From Plectrocnemia conspersa (Eukaryota; Arthropoda; Insecta; Trichoptera; Polycentropodidae), in NCBI GenBank assembly GCA_009617715.1, contig VTFK01000361.1, positions 372,001 through 436,000 of the forward strand: a stretch of 64,000 nucleotides of DNA, given 5' to 3'. A program made the translations under genes and the position numbers. Below, one piece after another: positions 36,462 through 47,610 of the stretch. The notes below the pieces were generated by a model. That model made no database searches and was not told the origin of the DNA. It saw only the letters and a list, made by a program, of their open reading frames with translations. Numbering within the stretch: the stretch's first letter is position 1; each line of letters opens with the position of its first letter.

Positions 36462-37410
36462 CAAAAGCACTAAAATCGTACTATCACTGTCGCAGTGAAA
36501 ACGCTATAATATGGCTTATAATAAGTGAGAATCGAATAAAGCATATCTAAACCGAATTTTGACCAATAGAAGAGCGCAAAAAACAATTATCACTTCTCAG
36601 AAGTAAAAAATCCACGTCAAAAGCAATAAAATCGTGCCGTCGTCGTCGAAGTGGAAACGCTCGTTACCGAGCGTTTCCACTGCGACGGCGCCGACACGAT
36701 TTTATTGCTTTTGACGTGAATTTTTTACTTCTGAGAAGTGATAATTGTTTTTGCGGTCTTCTATTGACCAAAATTCGGTTTGAATACACTTTGACAATTA
36801 CTCTCATATCAGATGTTTGTAGTAATATCGATAAGGGTAGCTATTATATTTTTAAAACATTGTAATATCGAAGTGCAGACATACTAAAGAGCAATATGCG
36901 AGATGCAACGTCTGTCTATACTTCTTCTTCTGCATATTTTCCCCTGAGAGTTGAGTTGGCTGAATTAACTTTAAATTTATAATGTCACGTTGGGTTTGGT
37001 TAATTTGTGTAGGTTAGGTTTGGGTTTGAACAGCAAATGTACGTTTTGCAACCGTCAAATTGAGTTTAATAGATAGCGTCTATAAGTTAAATTATATTTT
37101 GGCTAGTAGAAATATATTATATATATCTACAGGTCAAAATATATTTCGACTACACCAATAATTGTTTTTGCACTTCACTAATACTTCACTGATGAAAATG
37201 TATTTGAACTATAAAAATATACATTCACATAAATAATGATAAGTACGTAAATGTATTTATTACTACATATGTAAAAGTTGTAATCAGATAATTTTACTTG
37301 TACTTGCCAGATAAATTATATTTTCACTGGTAAAAATATATATCTACCGGTGAAAATGTATTCTGATATGATTTCACTGATACAACATAATATATTTTAA
37401 AATGTATTTT
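36462..37410 (+). mobile_element. Composite foldback element, longest copy (module 2)
   Basis: It starts with tcaaaagcactaaaatcgta, continues through gtcgcagtgaaaacgctata to a near-perfect palindrome at 36551-36779, then a 600-bp tail with gtttgggtttgaacagcaaa (37019) and two tatctacaggt/tatctaccggtgaaaatg blocks, ending near atgtattttcgtg (37411). The inverted copy at 24110-24850 covers the palindrome arm and tail. No ORF, so nonautonomous or of unknown type. Confidence 0.75.
36551..36779. repeat. Near-perfect 229-bp palindrome
   Basis: Arms of about 113 bp are centred at 36665 with a 4-nt loop (ttac, 36664-36667). The innermost arms are gtggaaacgctcg and cgagcgtttccac. The outermost are accgaatttt (36551) and aaaattcggt (36779). 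Only a few mismatches and indels separate the arms, so the pairing is recent or maintained. Confidence 0.9.
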
Positions 37411-37454
37411 CGTGATTGAATTTTTTTGAAACTCAAAAATTTTTGTTTTAGAAT

Positions 37455-37615
37455 CAGGGATGGCACTTTAGCTTTTTTCATTAAGGAGATTAAATCAGTG
37501 CTAATTTTTTTTTTTATTAAGATTTATAGTATGTCAATAAATGACATGCATTTTTCTGGCCTTATTCAAGGAGGTGTAAATTCTCTCACCTTCCCATCTC
37601 ATTTAAATGACGTAA
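37455..37615 (+). mobile_element. Second nearby copy of module 1
   Basis: It starts cagggatggcactttagc (37455), contains gacatgcatttttctggcc near 37542, and ends catttaaatgacgta near 37600-37614, matching module 1 at 36307-36461. It is not followed by the foldback module. Confidence 0.65.
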
Positions 37616-37689
37616 TTGATAGTAATATTATATTTTTTAACCCTAAGTTGTCAAATTTCACTGCAATTTGAAGTCCAAGAAGTTTTCGA

Positions 37690-38800
37690 CCAGTCATACT
37701 ATGTATGTATATTATATAGAGCGGAGAAGATAAAAAATAAGCATGAAGCCCCAAAACAAACATACGATGGGCGTAATAACATCAGAGTTGATGCCTTGTC
37801 GACAGTTTTACAATGGCAGGATTCGACCGCGGGACTTTGGTTTGTACCCAAAGGGATACCGCTTATATATCGATGGACAGCTGTGTGGAATGATTGCCCA
37901 CTTCCTTCACACCGACAGGGGCTTTCAACGTGCGATCAATTAAGTACCGTTTGTGAATATTTTATATTATGGCCATTTTTGCGCACCCGAGTGTCTAAAA
38001 ACAAAATGTAATAACCATTTGTATAATTAGAATCGAAAAAAAATCGGACTATAACGGACAACGCTTGATTAGACAAACCGGCTCAAAAGTCAAATTCGCT
38101 ACTTAATGATATACATTATGCGTAATACTTGCTTTCGTGTGTTGCTATTAATAATCGTATGCATAAAAATTGATTATTTTTACACTTTCAAATAAGCCAA
38201 TTATTTTATCATACAGACACATTATTGTAATAAGACAGTGGGTTTCGATTAAAAATACAGTTAAGCACTTAAAAGCGATTATCTTTAATATTTAATATGA
38301 TTAAATAGTATTCAGGAACTTATATAGGTGTATAATCATTCGTTTTATAGGGTACAACCAAATATTGTTATTTTAATTGCGATAAAATATTAAAACTGTG
38401 TTATCTCTGATATTGTTTTTCACATAAAAAACAATCAACTGCACTGCGTCGTCGTGTTGAAACGAAGTGAATTTATTTTAAAACGCCTGACTCCGCGCGT
38501 TCATTACCATAGAATTATGACGCGCCCATGTAAATTCGAACCGGAATATTGAAATTCATGTAAAAAGAAGGCACACTCGATTTTTCATATATTATAAATT
38601 TTAGACACGGACCTTTACGACGTATCGATGTAGCCGAATTAGCGATAATTCGCCCAAATCGCTCGATCGATTATTGAAATTAATACACCGACAGAGCAAA
38701 CACCGAACGAATTTAGCCAGCTCATAAATACCATAAATGGGACGATGTTTTGAAAATTTAAAGTTTATCAAACAAGACAAAAACATCGACTATAGACCAG
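37690..38800. promoter_or_regulatory. GC-elevated region, candidate regulatory cluster
   Basis: Two GC-richer patches, about 37740-37960 and 38440-38770. Overlapping plus-strand ORFs (37616-38011, 37743-37943) and a minus ORF (38601-38786) lack domains. The second patch has homeodomain-like words (ccataaatggg near 38732, aatttaaagtttatcaaac near 38753, the last TCF-like). Regulatory role is inference. Confidence 0.28.
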
Positions 38801-39239
38801 TTTGAAAGCTCCATAAAATAAAAGTATATAAATTAAAGTTATTTCTACAGAAAACTCACATGCTTAGAACATTTTTTGTGGCTTCTAACTTTTTCATGTC
38901 AAGCAGACAACATGACCTCGGATACATATGGTTATCTTCCATCAAAGTGTTATTTTATGCAATTTATTAGTTATTAAAAAATCTAATTGTATATACAATT
39001 ATATTTTTTAAAACTATTCTCAAAGTTTCTCTATTTTACTAAAAAAAATCGCAGGATGTTATATCGTAAAATACTTTATCAACGCAACTTTTTTTTAAAT
39101 AACATTATGTAGACGTTTATTTAGGTATTTACACTTTTCCATAATAAAAATATTTTGAAATATACTTAAAGTACTTATTTAAGTTCTATAAGTTTGCGCT
39201 AATCAATGTAAACGTCGATTAAATAAACTTTTCGATTTA

Positions 39240-39640
39240 AAAGATGAGTCCAGTTACAGCGTGTTCGTTTTACACGATTTCCAAGATAATATACGAAGAA
39301 GGATCTACTAGTTATTCAATTGAGTTCTTAAATTCCCTGAATCCAACTACTTGTAGATTACTACAGTAAATCGGTGCCGTCAATAGGTATGTGAGCTATG
39401 GCAATCGTTGGTCCGATTAGTATTCAGCTCATTCTGGAGTACCACAGAGATCCAATCTGAGTCATCTGCTCTTTTATTCCTATATTAATGACATACGATC
39501 GACTATCTTTCAGCATCGCCAAGTGTCGCATTGTCACATTTTCTAGATCTCCTAGCCCGACGGAATTATCTTACAATTTACGCGGAGTTACTTGAAGTAA
39601 TGTTCTAGTAGTGATAGAGATTTGGAAGCGTTGAAAATAC
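39240..39640 (+). mobile_element. Non-LTR reverse-transcriptase relic
   Basis: Near 39420-39500 the plus strand reads ISAHSGVPQRSNLSHLLF followed by YINDI, the PQGSxLGPLLFxxxINDI block. It shares the unusual LSHLLF spelling with the fragment at 46270, so the two belong to one subfamily. Frame is lost upstream and downstream. Confidence 0.65.
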
Positions 39641-40849
39641 TATATAATTTATTGCTATTTGTATTTTATTGTTTTACGCAAATTATATTGCAATTAAAAT
39701 TAAAATAGATTCATACCTTTTGGTATAATACGTATTTGTGAAATGCTGCGAACGTTGAAAATGTAACATACTAATTCTACCTGAATTTTGCACTTAAGTT
39801 ATTTGTGAATAAGGCACTTTAAATAGTATTCATTTATTTATATTTTACTAATGTATTTCAGAAAATGATTCTTGGGCATTTTCAAGATAAGATAATTAAA
39901 AAAACTTTTGCTCTCATAATATTGTTAGTCAAAGACTATCCGACACTATCAACAACATCATTCAAAAGCTTATGAATAATGAACCTATTTTATCTTGAAG
40001 AAATCTTTAAAATTCAGTGTCATTTATCACAGGTCTTTAGTTTTATTAATTGATTGTACAAATATTATTTGTGCTCTGTGTTTCTTGTAAAATCAATTAT
40101 TTTCTAAATTTACCTTCAAATAATATTATTTATTATTTAGGCCAAATTTGGAAAAACCACAAATAAGATTGGAATATTTCTAAAAATGTAGCAGTAAGGA
40201 AATGCCTGTCTAAATTAAAATAGACAACTACAAGTTAATAAAAATACATTTGAGGATAATTCATGAGATAAGGACAAAGATAGTTATAAAAGACCTAAAG
40301 TTACGGTGTACTCCATTAAAAAATAAATAAAACTGTATATCAATCACTAATGGAGATTAAATTATATTAGGGTAATCTTTTACAGATGTCATATACATAT
40401 AAATGTCTATTAATATCATTACAAAAGCTACATATGTATATCATAAAATCCATTCTTAATAAATCAAAAATCCATAGGAAATAGATTTTCTAAACTTTTT
40501 AAAATTTTGGACGGAATTTAAAATTTCATATACAAATTATATGAAAAGCTTTATTTGTTTATGTATTCTTTAAATTTAATTATTAAATAACTTGATATGA
40601 AAACTTTCCACAACTTGAGCTTGCAAAAAAATATTTATGGATCATTTTTGTAATCTATATAAGATATTAGATTTTGTTATTACTTAATACCATTATTTTT
40701 CAATTGCGTTGTACAATATAATATATTAATATATATCAAATTATCAATAATCACCTTTATCAATCAAAATTCGTTAAACACACAAGTCGAAAAAATAATA
40801 TCCAGTTAGTTTATTGAATTTTACTAAACAGATTTTCCAACCCATAAAA
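39641..40849. other. AT-rich spacer, no feature seen
   Basis: No supported feature. Confidence 0.4.
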
Positions 40850-41215
40850 CACCGAGACAGGTATGACACTTTTCAGGTTTAGAACTGTCCGAACGAACCA
40901 TTGTCAGAACGTCAACTTTTCATTTTCCAACAATGCCTGAGTCAATGCCAAAGTCACCTGAGTTGCCGATTGACAAGTGCGCTGATAAAGCTACCGCCTT
41001 TTTTTCTAAGTTTAGCGCCACAGGTAGATTTATTCTCTTCTATTATCTACTTATGTGTTGTTCACGGTCGGTGTGCTCTTTTATGTTTGCCGAAGGACGA
41101 GAGGATCATTTTTTCTTCCTGTTCCTTGGCGATTCTTCGGACTCGTACGCGGATGATATGTCGGACGCGTAAATCATAAGTGGACCCATGTTTCCTATGA
41201 TCTTAAACGAAACAG
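40850..41215. promoter_or_regulatory. GC-elevated island with two overlapping ORFs
   Basis: Plus-strand ORFs of 92 codons (40901-41179) and 79 codons (40933-41172) overlap in different frames. The second has an acidic tail (GDSSDSYADDMSDA). I recognise neither. Two frames open at once point to composition rather than coding, though a small gene is possible. Confidence 0.25.
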
Positions 41216-42539
41216 TTGATGGAAACATTTTTTTGGCTTCAGATAATAATAAAGGATAAATCAATGCTAACAATTATAACGTCGGGCTACTTTTAAATGC
41301 CCTATTATTTATTTATAATGATGTTTTCTGCTTCTGATGAACTCAACAGATAACATTGACGACCAATGACTAGAATTAAATTGATTTTTTATAAATTTAA
41401 TTTTTTTTATATAATAAACATAGGCATTCCAATAATTAAATTTTCTAAAAATATATTTCTTATTAACTTCATCAACACGATAAAATATTAGTATAATATA
41501 GTTCATTGCATAACAATTTAAATGTCGTGAACTCTTACCACATATGATATCCAATTGTTTTAAAATTGTATTTGCAAGATTAAAACTATTAATTGCGATT
41601 GATTGAGGTTTTTTCTATTTATTATGTAGACAAATTAATGGAATAAGCAATAGTATATATTTTATTTGTGATAAATATGATAAATATTGATATAAAATCT
41701 ATATATAATAGCATACTCTGATTTTATAAAATACAACAATAATATTTTTTCGCGGCATAATCGACTAGGAATAGAAAAACAATATTTTTTATATTATATA
41801 TATATATATTAGCACTTCATAAATATGAAGGATTAAATATATTCCTTTTAAATAAAATTATTTATTAGCAATAAATTATATTTGTATAGGTAATATCAAA
41901 TAATAATTTTAGATAAAAGTAAAATATATACGTCTAATTTTTGGTATATTATACAAAATTAGTATTCTGCTTATAATTTCGATACGACACGCTTTGTTAA
42001 CTTGCCCAAAAATTACACCTACTATTAAATTATTTTAAGTATATTTTTTTTTAAAAAAAAACAATAATATTTGAGCAGTTTATAAATATTTAGGAGTATT
42101 TTTTTTAATGTATTATGCATCACGAATTAATTTAAATAAACAGCTTTTATGGTTAAATGTATAAGTAAATTAAAGTGAGATATTATTACGTAGTCTAATG
42201 ACTAAATACACTATGTTCTGATTAAAAAAACTATCGTGAAATTTCTCTTAATCTAGTCAAAAAATATTTTAAGACAAAATCTTAACAAAAAAATATTTTA
42301 ATTATAAGAAGAGAATTACTAAATAAATATTTTATTTAATACAGTAAGTAAATACAATATGATTTATCCAATTACCTCACTAATTAAAAAAAAGGTTATC
42401 TACTTCTGCCCAACTAGTTAGCGTGCCTAAACTCTGTTAGTTTTGCCGCAAAAACATTATTAACTTTGTTACTTTTTTACCTTCCCAACGATTTACATTA
42501 AGAAAAACGTTTACGTATTAGTATTAGTAAACGTACGCC
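41216..42539. other. AT-rich spacer, no feature seen
   Basis: Contains an (AT)n tract near 41795-41808; otherwise nothing supported. Confidence 0.4.
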
Positions 42540-43030
42540 TATTTACTGCGATTTGAAACCTTCTTATAATTTATTTTATTTCATAATAAAGCGGATTAAT
42601 CGCGTAACTAATGGAATTGAGCTGTGCACACAACAGGTGGTTAAAATCACACAAATAAATATTTATTCCTCGGAATACCTGCCGCCGAACATTGTAAAGC
42701 TCATAATGTATATTTCACGGTTAAATTGGGTAAAATTCTCTCTCGGTCTGGGTCGGCGCGGCTATTTTTTTGCGGTCAAAGCGGCAGAGGTCTTTTAAGG
42801 TCCAAAACTAATGAGTTTTCAACTCGTTAATCAACCAAGGTCTTCCGTTTCCTTTATTAATTAGATCAGACGGGCAGACGCCGGCGTCCGAAAAGCCAGA
42901 CAAAAGCCAAAAACTATGATTTATACACGCGAAACAATGATTTATGAAATGCGGTATGAGATGGGATGCTCCATTTGGCATCGGAGGACTGAGAGTATAA
43001 CTCATCTTGGGGGAGCATTAACACGAGTAC
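42540..43030. promoter_or_regulatory. GC-elevated island with an Otx/Bicoid-like site
   Basis: The word ggattaatc at 42593-42601 matches the K50 homeodomain consensus used by Otx/Bicoid proteins. ttaattag near 42857 and several other TAAT words follow. Known buttonhead-class genes are expressed in the head, so an Otx-responsive head enhancer is a reasonable guess, but distance (~8.4 kb from the Sp start) and lack of alignment keep this speculative. Confidence 0.33.
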
Positions 43031-44770
43031 TAAATGTATAAGTAAAGGGCAGTGAAATGCAGCTGATATGATTGGGATGCAAGATTTTTTATATATATTT
43101 ATATTTTACCTTCACAATAATCAAGTTCAGAGTTTTTTAAATAAGTAAATATAAACTAGAGATTTTAGTTTAAAACTAATAATTATAATTAACTACAGGA
43201 AGGATAACAAACTTTTAGGTTTACCTAAATTAAATAAAGTAAATCATATTTATCTGGATCATCTATATTTCGCGTTCTTTTCACAATCAAAATTTTCATT
43301 GGTTCGTTTACGTATAATATTTTTTCACAGATCCTCGTACAAATTAATAAAATTATTCTTAAACATTTTTTAATATTATTTAGATTTTTTTATGATCATT
43401 TTCTATTTAGGAGATATAATATTTTAATGAATTATGAGAGCGAAGTAACTTTATTAAGAGTATTTACTAATTTACACGACCATCAAGATATAACTAACTT
43501 AAAAATATCAAACTTCTTTCATAATAATAGATGAGTAATGAAATAATTAAAAAATAAAACATATATTTGATTTATAAAACTATCGTCTATGTCTAAATAA
43601 AAATTATATGAATTTGCTAGTAACGAATTATTGGACCAATTATAGATTTACCAGTAAATTTTAAACTAGTTAAAATAAACAAAAATATATCTTTCTACTA
43701 CATGTTTGTTTAAATTCATCAAGGCATATGCATTATTTTCTCACAGGTCACAAAAAAAACTAGTGTTACTTTCTGTGACTTTATATGAGTTTATATTTTT
43801 TACCGTGATAATTATATGATTGAGCACGTTAGATTTTTATATAATAATTTATGGTACTTTCTTGTTCTCTAATAGTTTGGTTAGCTTTTTCTTTTGAATT
43901 AATGTTTCAAGAATTTCGGCAAATTAATGACATTCATTTTAAATATTTTAAACAATATAATTTATCCAACATAAACCGAAATTGCCTTCGATAACAGAAT
44001 AGTGCAACATATGTATATTTTTACCTAAGAATTAGCTAACATATACATAAGGTTATCGAACTTGAATAAAAACAATACTCTTATTTTCATATAGTAAATA
44101 CACAAAATATAATATTTAAGAATAATAAATTAAATACAAAGTCACGATATTGAATGAAATAATTTAAAAAACATATATAAAATCACATTAATTTTTTTAC
44201 TGTTAAAGTTAAATAAAATATTTTACTTAACTACATCAACTACTGAAAGTACGAGCGCCGTTAAATTAAAATAATATAGAATTAATGTACAAGTTCAATA
44301 CTATATTAAAATATATTACTGAATTAATAGATCTTAAAGTTAAATATCACACAAGTTTTATAAATATGATTTTTTTAGAGAAAAAATATACTGTGATTTA
44401 TTTTCATTTAAATCAGTAGTATTTTATATTCTTACAATTTTTTTTCTAATACGCGTTTGTGACAAATAATTTGTACAATTTTTTTAAGATTCGCTTTTTA
44501 ATGGTCCCGAACATTCGTGTTGCTTTTAGTGATTTTAATACTGAAATTTAAATACTGTAGAAATCAGGTATTATTTATAAAATAAAATATTAAATTAATA
44601 AAACTTAAGTTAAAAACATAAATTTGATATTTATTTATACACCTTCTAAAAATGTTTTTTATTGTAAATTGAGTACTGATTTATTTATATACACTTTTAA
44701 TTTTATTGTGTTTTATTTTTGTTTGTATAAATATTTTTTTATATATATATTTTAATACCATATATCCTGA
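43031..44770. other. AT-rich spacer, no feature seen
   Basis: Long AT-rich stretch; no supported ORF, RNA or repeat. Confidence 0.45.
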
Positions 44771-44774
44771 TTTG

Positions 44775-44960
44775 ATATTATTGATTTCAAATAATCATAA
44801 CGTAAATGCTAGGAAATTTAATCTTTGATCAACGATTGGAATTATAATCTTCCAGACACGATAGAAATTGTAAAATATTCGGATTCATGTCAGATTAGAA
44901 CCTAAATCTTTCAGGTATTAGTCATCGACTTACGCCATTGATTTAGCTAATCAATAATTT
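44775..44960 (-). repeat. tRNA-derived SINE copy (minus strand)
   Basis: On the minus strand, gatttaggttctaatctgac (B-box-like) near 44905 follows atggcgtaagtcgatgac (A-box region). The body atcgtgtctggaagattata near 44860 matches the copies at 35203 and 52545. Confidence 0.6.
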
Positions 44961-45715
44961 TCGTCAAATAATTTTATATTGTATTTTAGTTATATATTAC
45001 ATAATTAAAAGAAAAAAAAAACACTAAAATGTTTAAAGATTACATTGTAAAATTATTTTGTATTTTCCCCATAAGTCAAATTTATTTATTGGTTAACATT
45101 TTATTATTTATATAAAGATATTTTTATTGATATTATATTACAATTGTTTATATCAACTATTAAAAATGTAAATAGACACTGTAAGACTATAAAAATACTT
45201 ACCTTTATTTTTATTGATAAAATAAAAATATTTCACTATACGTTTTTTTATTAAAAATGTATATTTTTTATAATCGTGTATTTTATTTTATGATAAACAT
45301 TATCACTAAAATATTTAAATATTAAAAAATGATACTGTACGAAGGAAATTGTTTGGTACAAAAAATACATTTACAATATTTATGTTTGTGTCAAAGCGGA
45401 GGTGTTGAATTTATATTACCATTAATAAATACATATATTATTTTATTTATGGGAGACGTAAATGATTCGTATCAAATTTATTACTGCAATAAAATATGTC
45501 ATCTCATATCAGTATGATCAATTTTAAATCATTAAAAATGTATGTATATGTATTCTATAGATCTTAAACATTATATTTTGATTTTAGGTTATTTAACTTT
45601 AAAATATATATATAATATATTAATTTTGACGTAGTAATTTTATAATATGTACATATGTAGATACGTGTATTTAATGTTTTTTTTATTTTTTTATTTTCAA
45701 AAACTCACATTCATA
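44961..45715. other. AT-rich spacer, no feature seen
   Basis: AT-rich; ORF 45329-45517 shows no domain. Confidence 0.4.
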
Positions 45716-46200
45716 AGAAGATCGGGCGATCCATGATTTTTTCCACTCATCTTCAGCTAATCAATCGATCACTTCACTTCAATGTATATCTCTTACAAAT
45801 TCAAGTCGATCGCTACACAATACAGATGATCATACACACGTGGTTTTTTTTTTTGACAAGTGTCAGTTTTGCGCATTCATATTGGTCGGACGGTCTTTTC
45901 GCGCACTGTCACACGGAAGCGGAACTCGAGGAAGTGTCCGGTCACACTATGCGTCACGTGGACAGGTGTCCGGCGGATGTGCGTCGGATGGTCGTCGGCT
46001 ATTGGCACTCCATCAAACGGCGCGGCTGTCAACGGAGTGCGCGAGTACTGCGGCCGCACTTGTCGAGGGCCGCGGCGGCGGGGGCGGCCCGGCCCCGGGC
46101 GCCGCCCATTTAATGGGCCTCCGATTTCGAAACGGTGGGACGCGGCGCTTGCGCAAATTTGCCTTTATTTTAACCGCTTACATATGTTAACTGCTTAACC
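45716..46200. promoter_or_regulatory. Strong CpG island, about 3 kb 3' of the Sp gene
   Basis: The core 45880-46165 is the most GC-rich block of the window (stretches such as gggcggcccggccccgggcg near 46081). Three plus frames and one minus frame stay open through it, so openness reflects lack of AT-rich stops rather than coding. E-box words (cacgtg, caggtg) lie near 45956-45968. It may be a promoter of an unannotated transcript or a strong regulatory element. Type of function unknown. Confidence 0.4.
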
Positions 46201-46269
46201 TGTATACGGACATTTTACGAACTATAAAACTCGAAGATCATGAAAGGAGAAAAGGGTGTTTCAGAAGTT

Positions 46270-46850
46270 ATATCTAAGATCCATACCGTTTTGTGTACTG
46301 CATAGATCTAATATGAGTCATCTGCTCTTTATATACTTTATTAATGAGTTATGCTGATCAAGTGTTTCAGAGTATTTGCACAAATGCGGATTCGTTGTCT
46401 TTACAAAAGGACCTGAAGTCAATGAATTCGCTTACATTTTAAACCAAAAAAATATATTAGTTAGTAGCGTCCTCAAATATGACTACGTTGTCTGAAAGGT
46501 GTGTGATATCAGAAAATTTTGAGGTTGCTGTAGGGTGGTGTTAACAGGAGCTCTATCTTACAGCAACACTCACTTTGCAGTTTCAGGCGGATTACCATCG
46601 CAAAACTACTGACGATTTTCAGCATCTCAAACCGATTCTGTCATTTATTCTTGGCCATTACGGCCAGGACGATAGCATTGAAGAACGCTTCTCTCATATA
46701 TGCCAGACGACTTCTTAAAGACCCAAGAATGTTCTCAGCGATAGCTACGAGGAGCTGGAACAATTCGTGCAGGGCGAAGCACTCTTTTAGATTTGCGCTA
46801 CTTTATTTTTTCACAAAACATTTCGTGCTCAGTGTGTGTATAAAATGTTT
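46270..46850 (+). mobile_element. Non-LTR reverse-transcriptase relic
   Basis: HRSNMSHLLFIYFINEL near 46299-46350 corresponds to the PQGSxLGPLLFxxFINDI block. Then ADSLSLQKDLKSM near 46386-46424 (one frame over) matches the segment after the YADD motif, closely resembling DSLSFQTD in the fragment at 9930-10350. C-terminal LINE-like sequence may reach 46850. Multiple frameshifts; dead. Confidence 0.7.
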
Positions 46851-46907
46851 GTATGTCTGTGTATATAAATCAGCAACAGCTCTCGCCACGTAAAAAATAT
46901 AGTTTGA

Positions 46908-47610
46908 TGATTATTGCGGGAACGAAAGTTCCACACAACGAAAATTCCACACATTATGAAAAAAATATGTTTATTTAAAAACTGAAATATCTATAAAATA
47001 CGAAATGCAACATAAGCGATAAGATAAGAAACAAAAAATAAAATAAATTAACAGTTAATATTATAAAAAATACTGTATGTTAGCTGAAATCTGTAGATAT
47101 TTAATGAGTCATGTAGCCTTACATACTTCTTATTTTTTAATTCTGAGTGATCTGATTAATGTTAATCTGGAGATACATTTTTGTGTTATATTATCTTATC
47201 GTTTATGTTTTTATGTTATTTTTTTATATATACCAATTTATGCATATTTCAATTTTTTTAAAAACACAAATTTACTTCTAAAGACTACTGTTACATTACT
47301 TATGGGATGTCCTATTTTACCAGAGTAAGCTAATGCATATCCACAATATAAAATATAATTAAAAGAGAAGAAAACTATATTACTCTTCACCGTTTGATAT
47401 ATTCAATTGTAAAGTATATTTTTTTAGTATTCTCAATCACTGCTTTACAGGTTGCCCGACCAAATACATAACAATCTACATATACTTATATTTCTATTAC
47501 ATAAAAAAATTTTCTTTGCAAAATTTTCGTGTCCGCAATCATCTTCATATGTACGGAATTTTCGTTGTTCGCAAATTTCGCTCTCCGCAATTTTCCCGTT
47601 CGCAGTTTTT
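46908..47610. mobile_element. Nonautonomous element with 16-bp-unit terminal arrays
   Basis: The left end has gattattgcggg followed by two adjacent 16-mers, aacgaaagttccacac (46921-46936) and aacgaaaattccacac (46937-46952). The right end, 47551-47610, reads as 16-bp-spaced units in opposite orientation (gtacggaattttcgtt, gttcgcaaatttcgct, ctccgcaattttcccg). Two domain-less 83- and 70-codon ORFs lie inside or at the edge. It is the same family as 34453-34906 by its outer termini and resembles the array at 25423. Confidence 0.65.

Noticed and set aside
45733..46198. Three overlapping 112-126-codon ORFs as a protein gene
   Set aside because: All three frames are open over the same GC-rich core, so none is favoured. 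Better explained by a CpG island.
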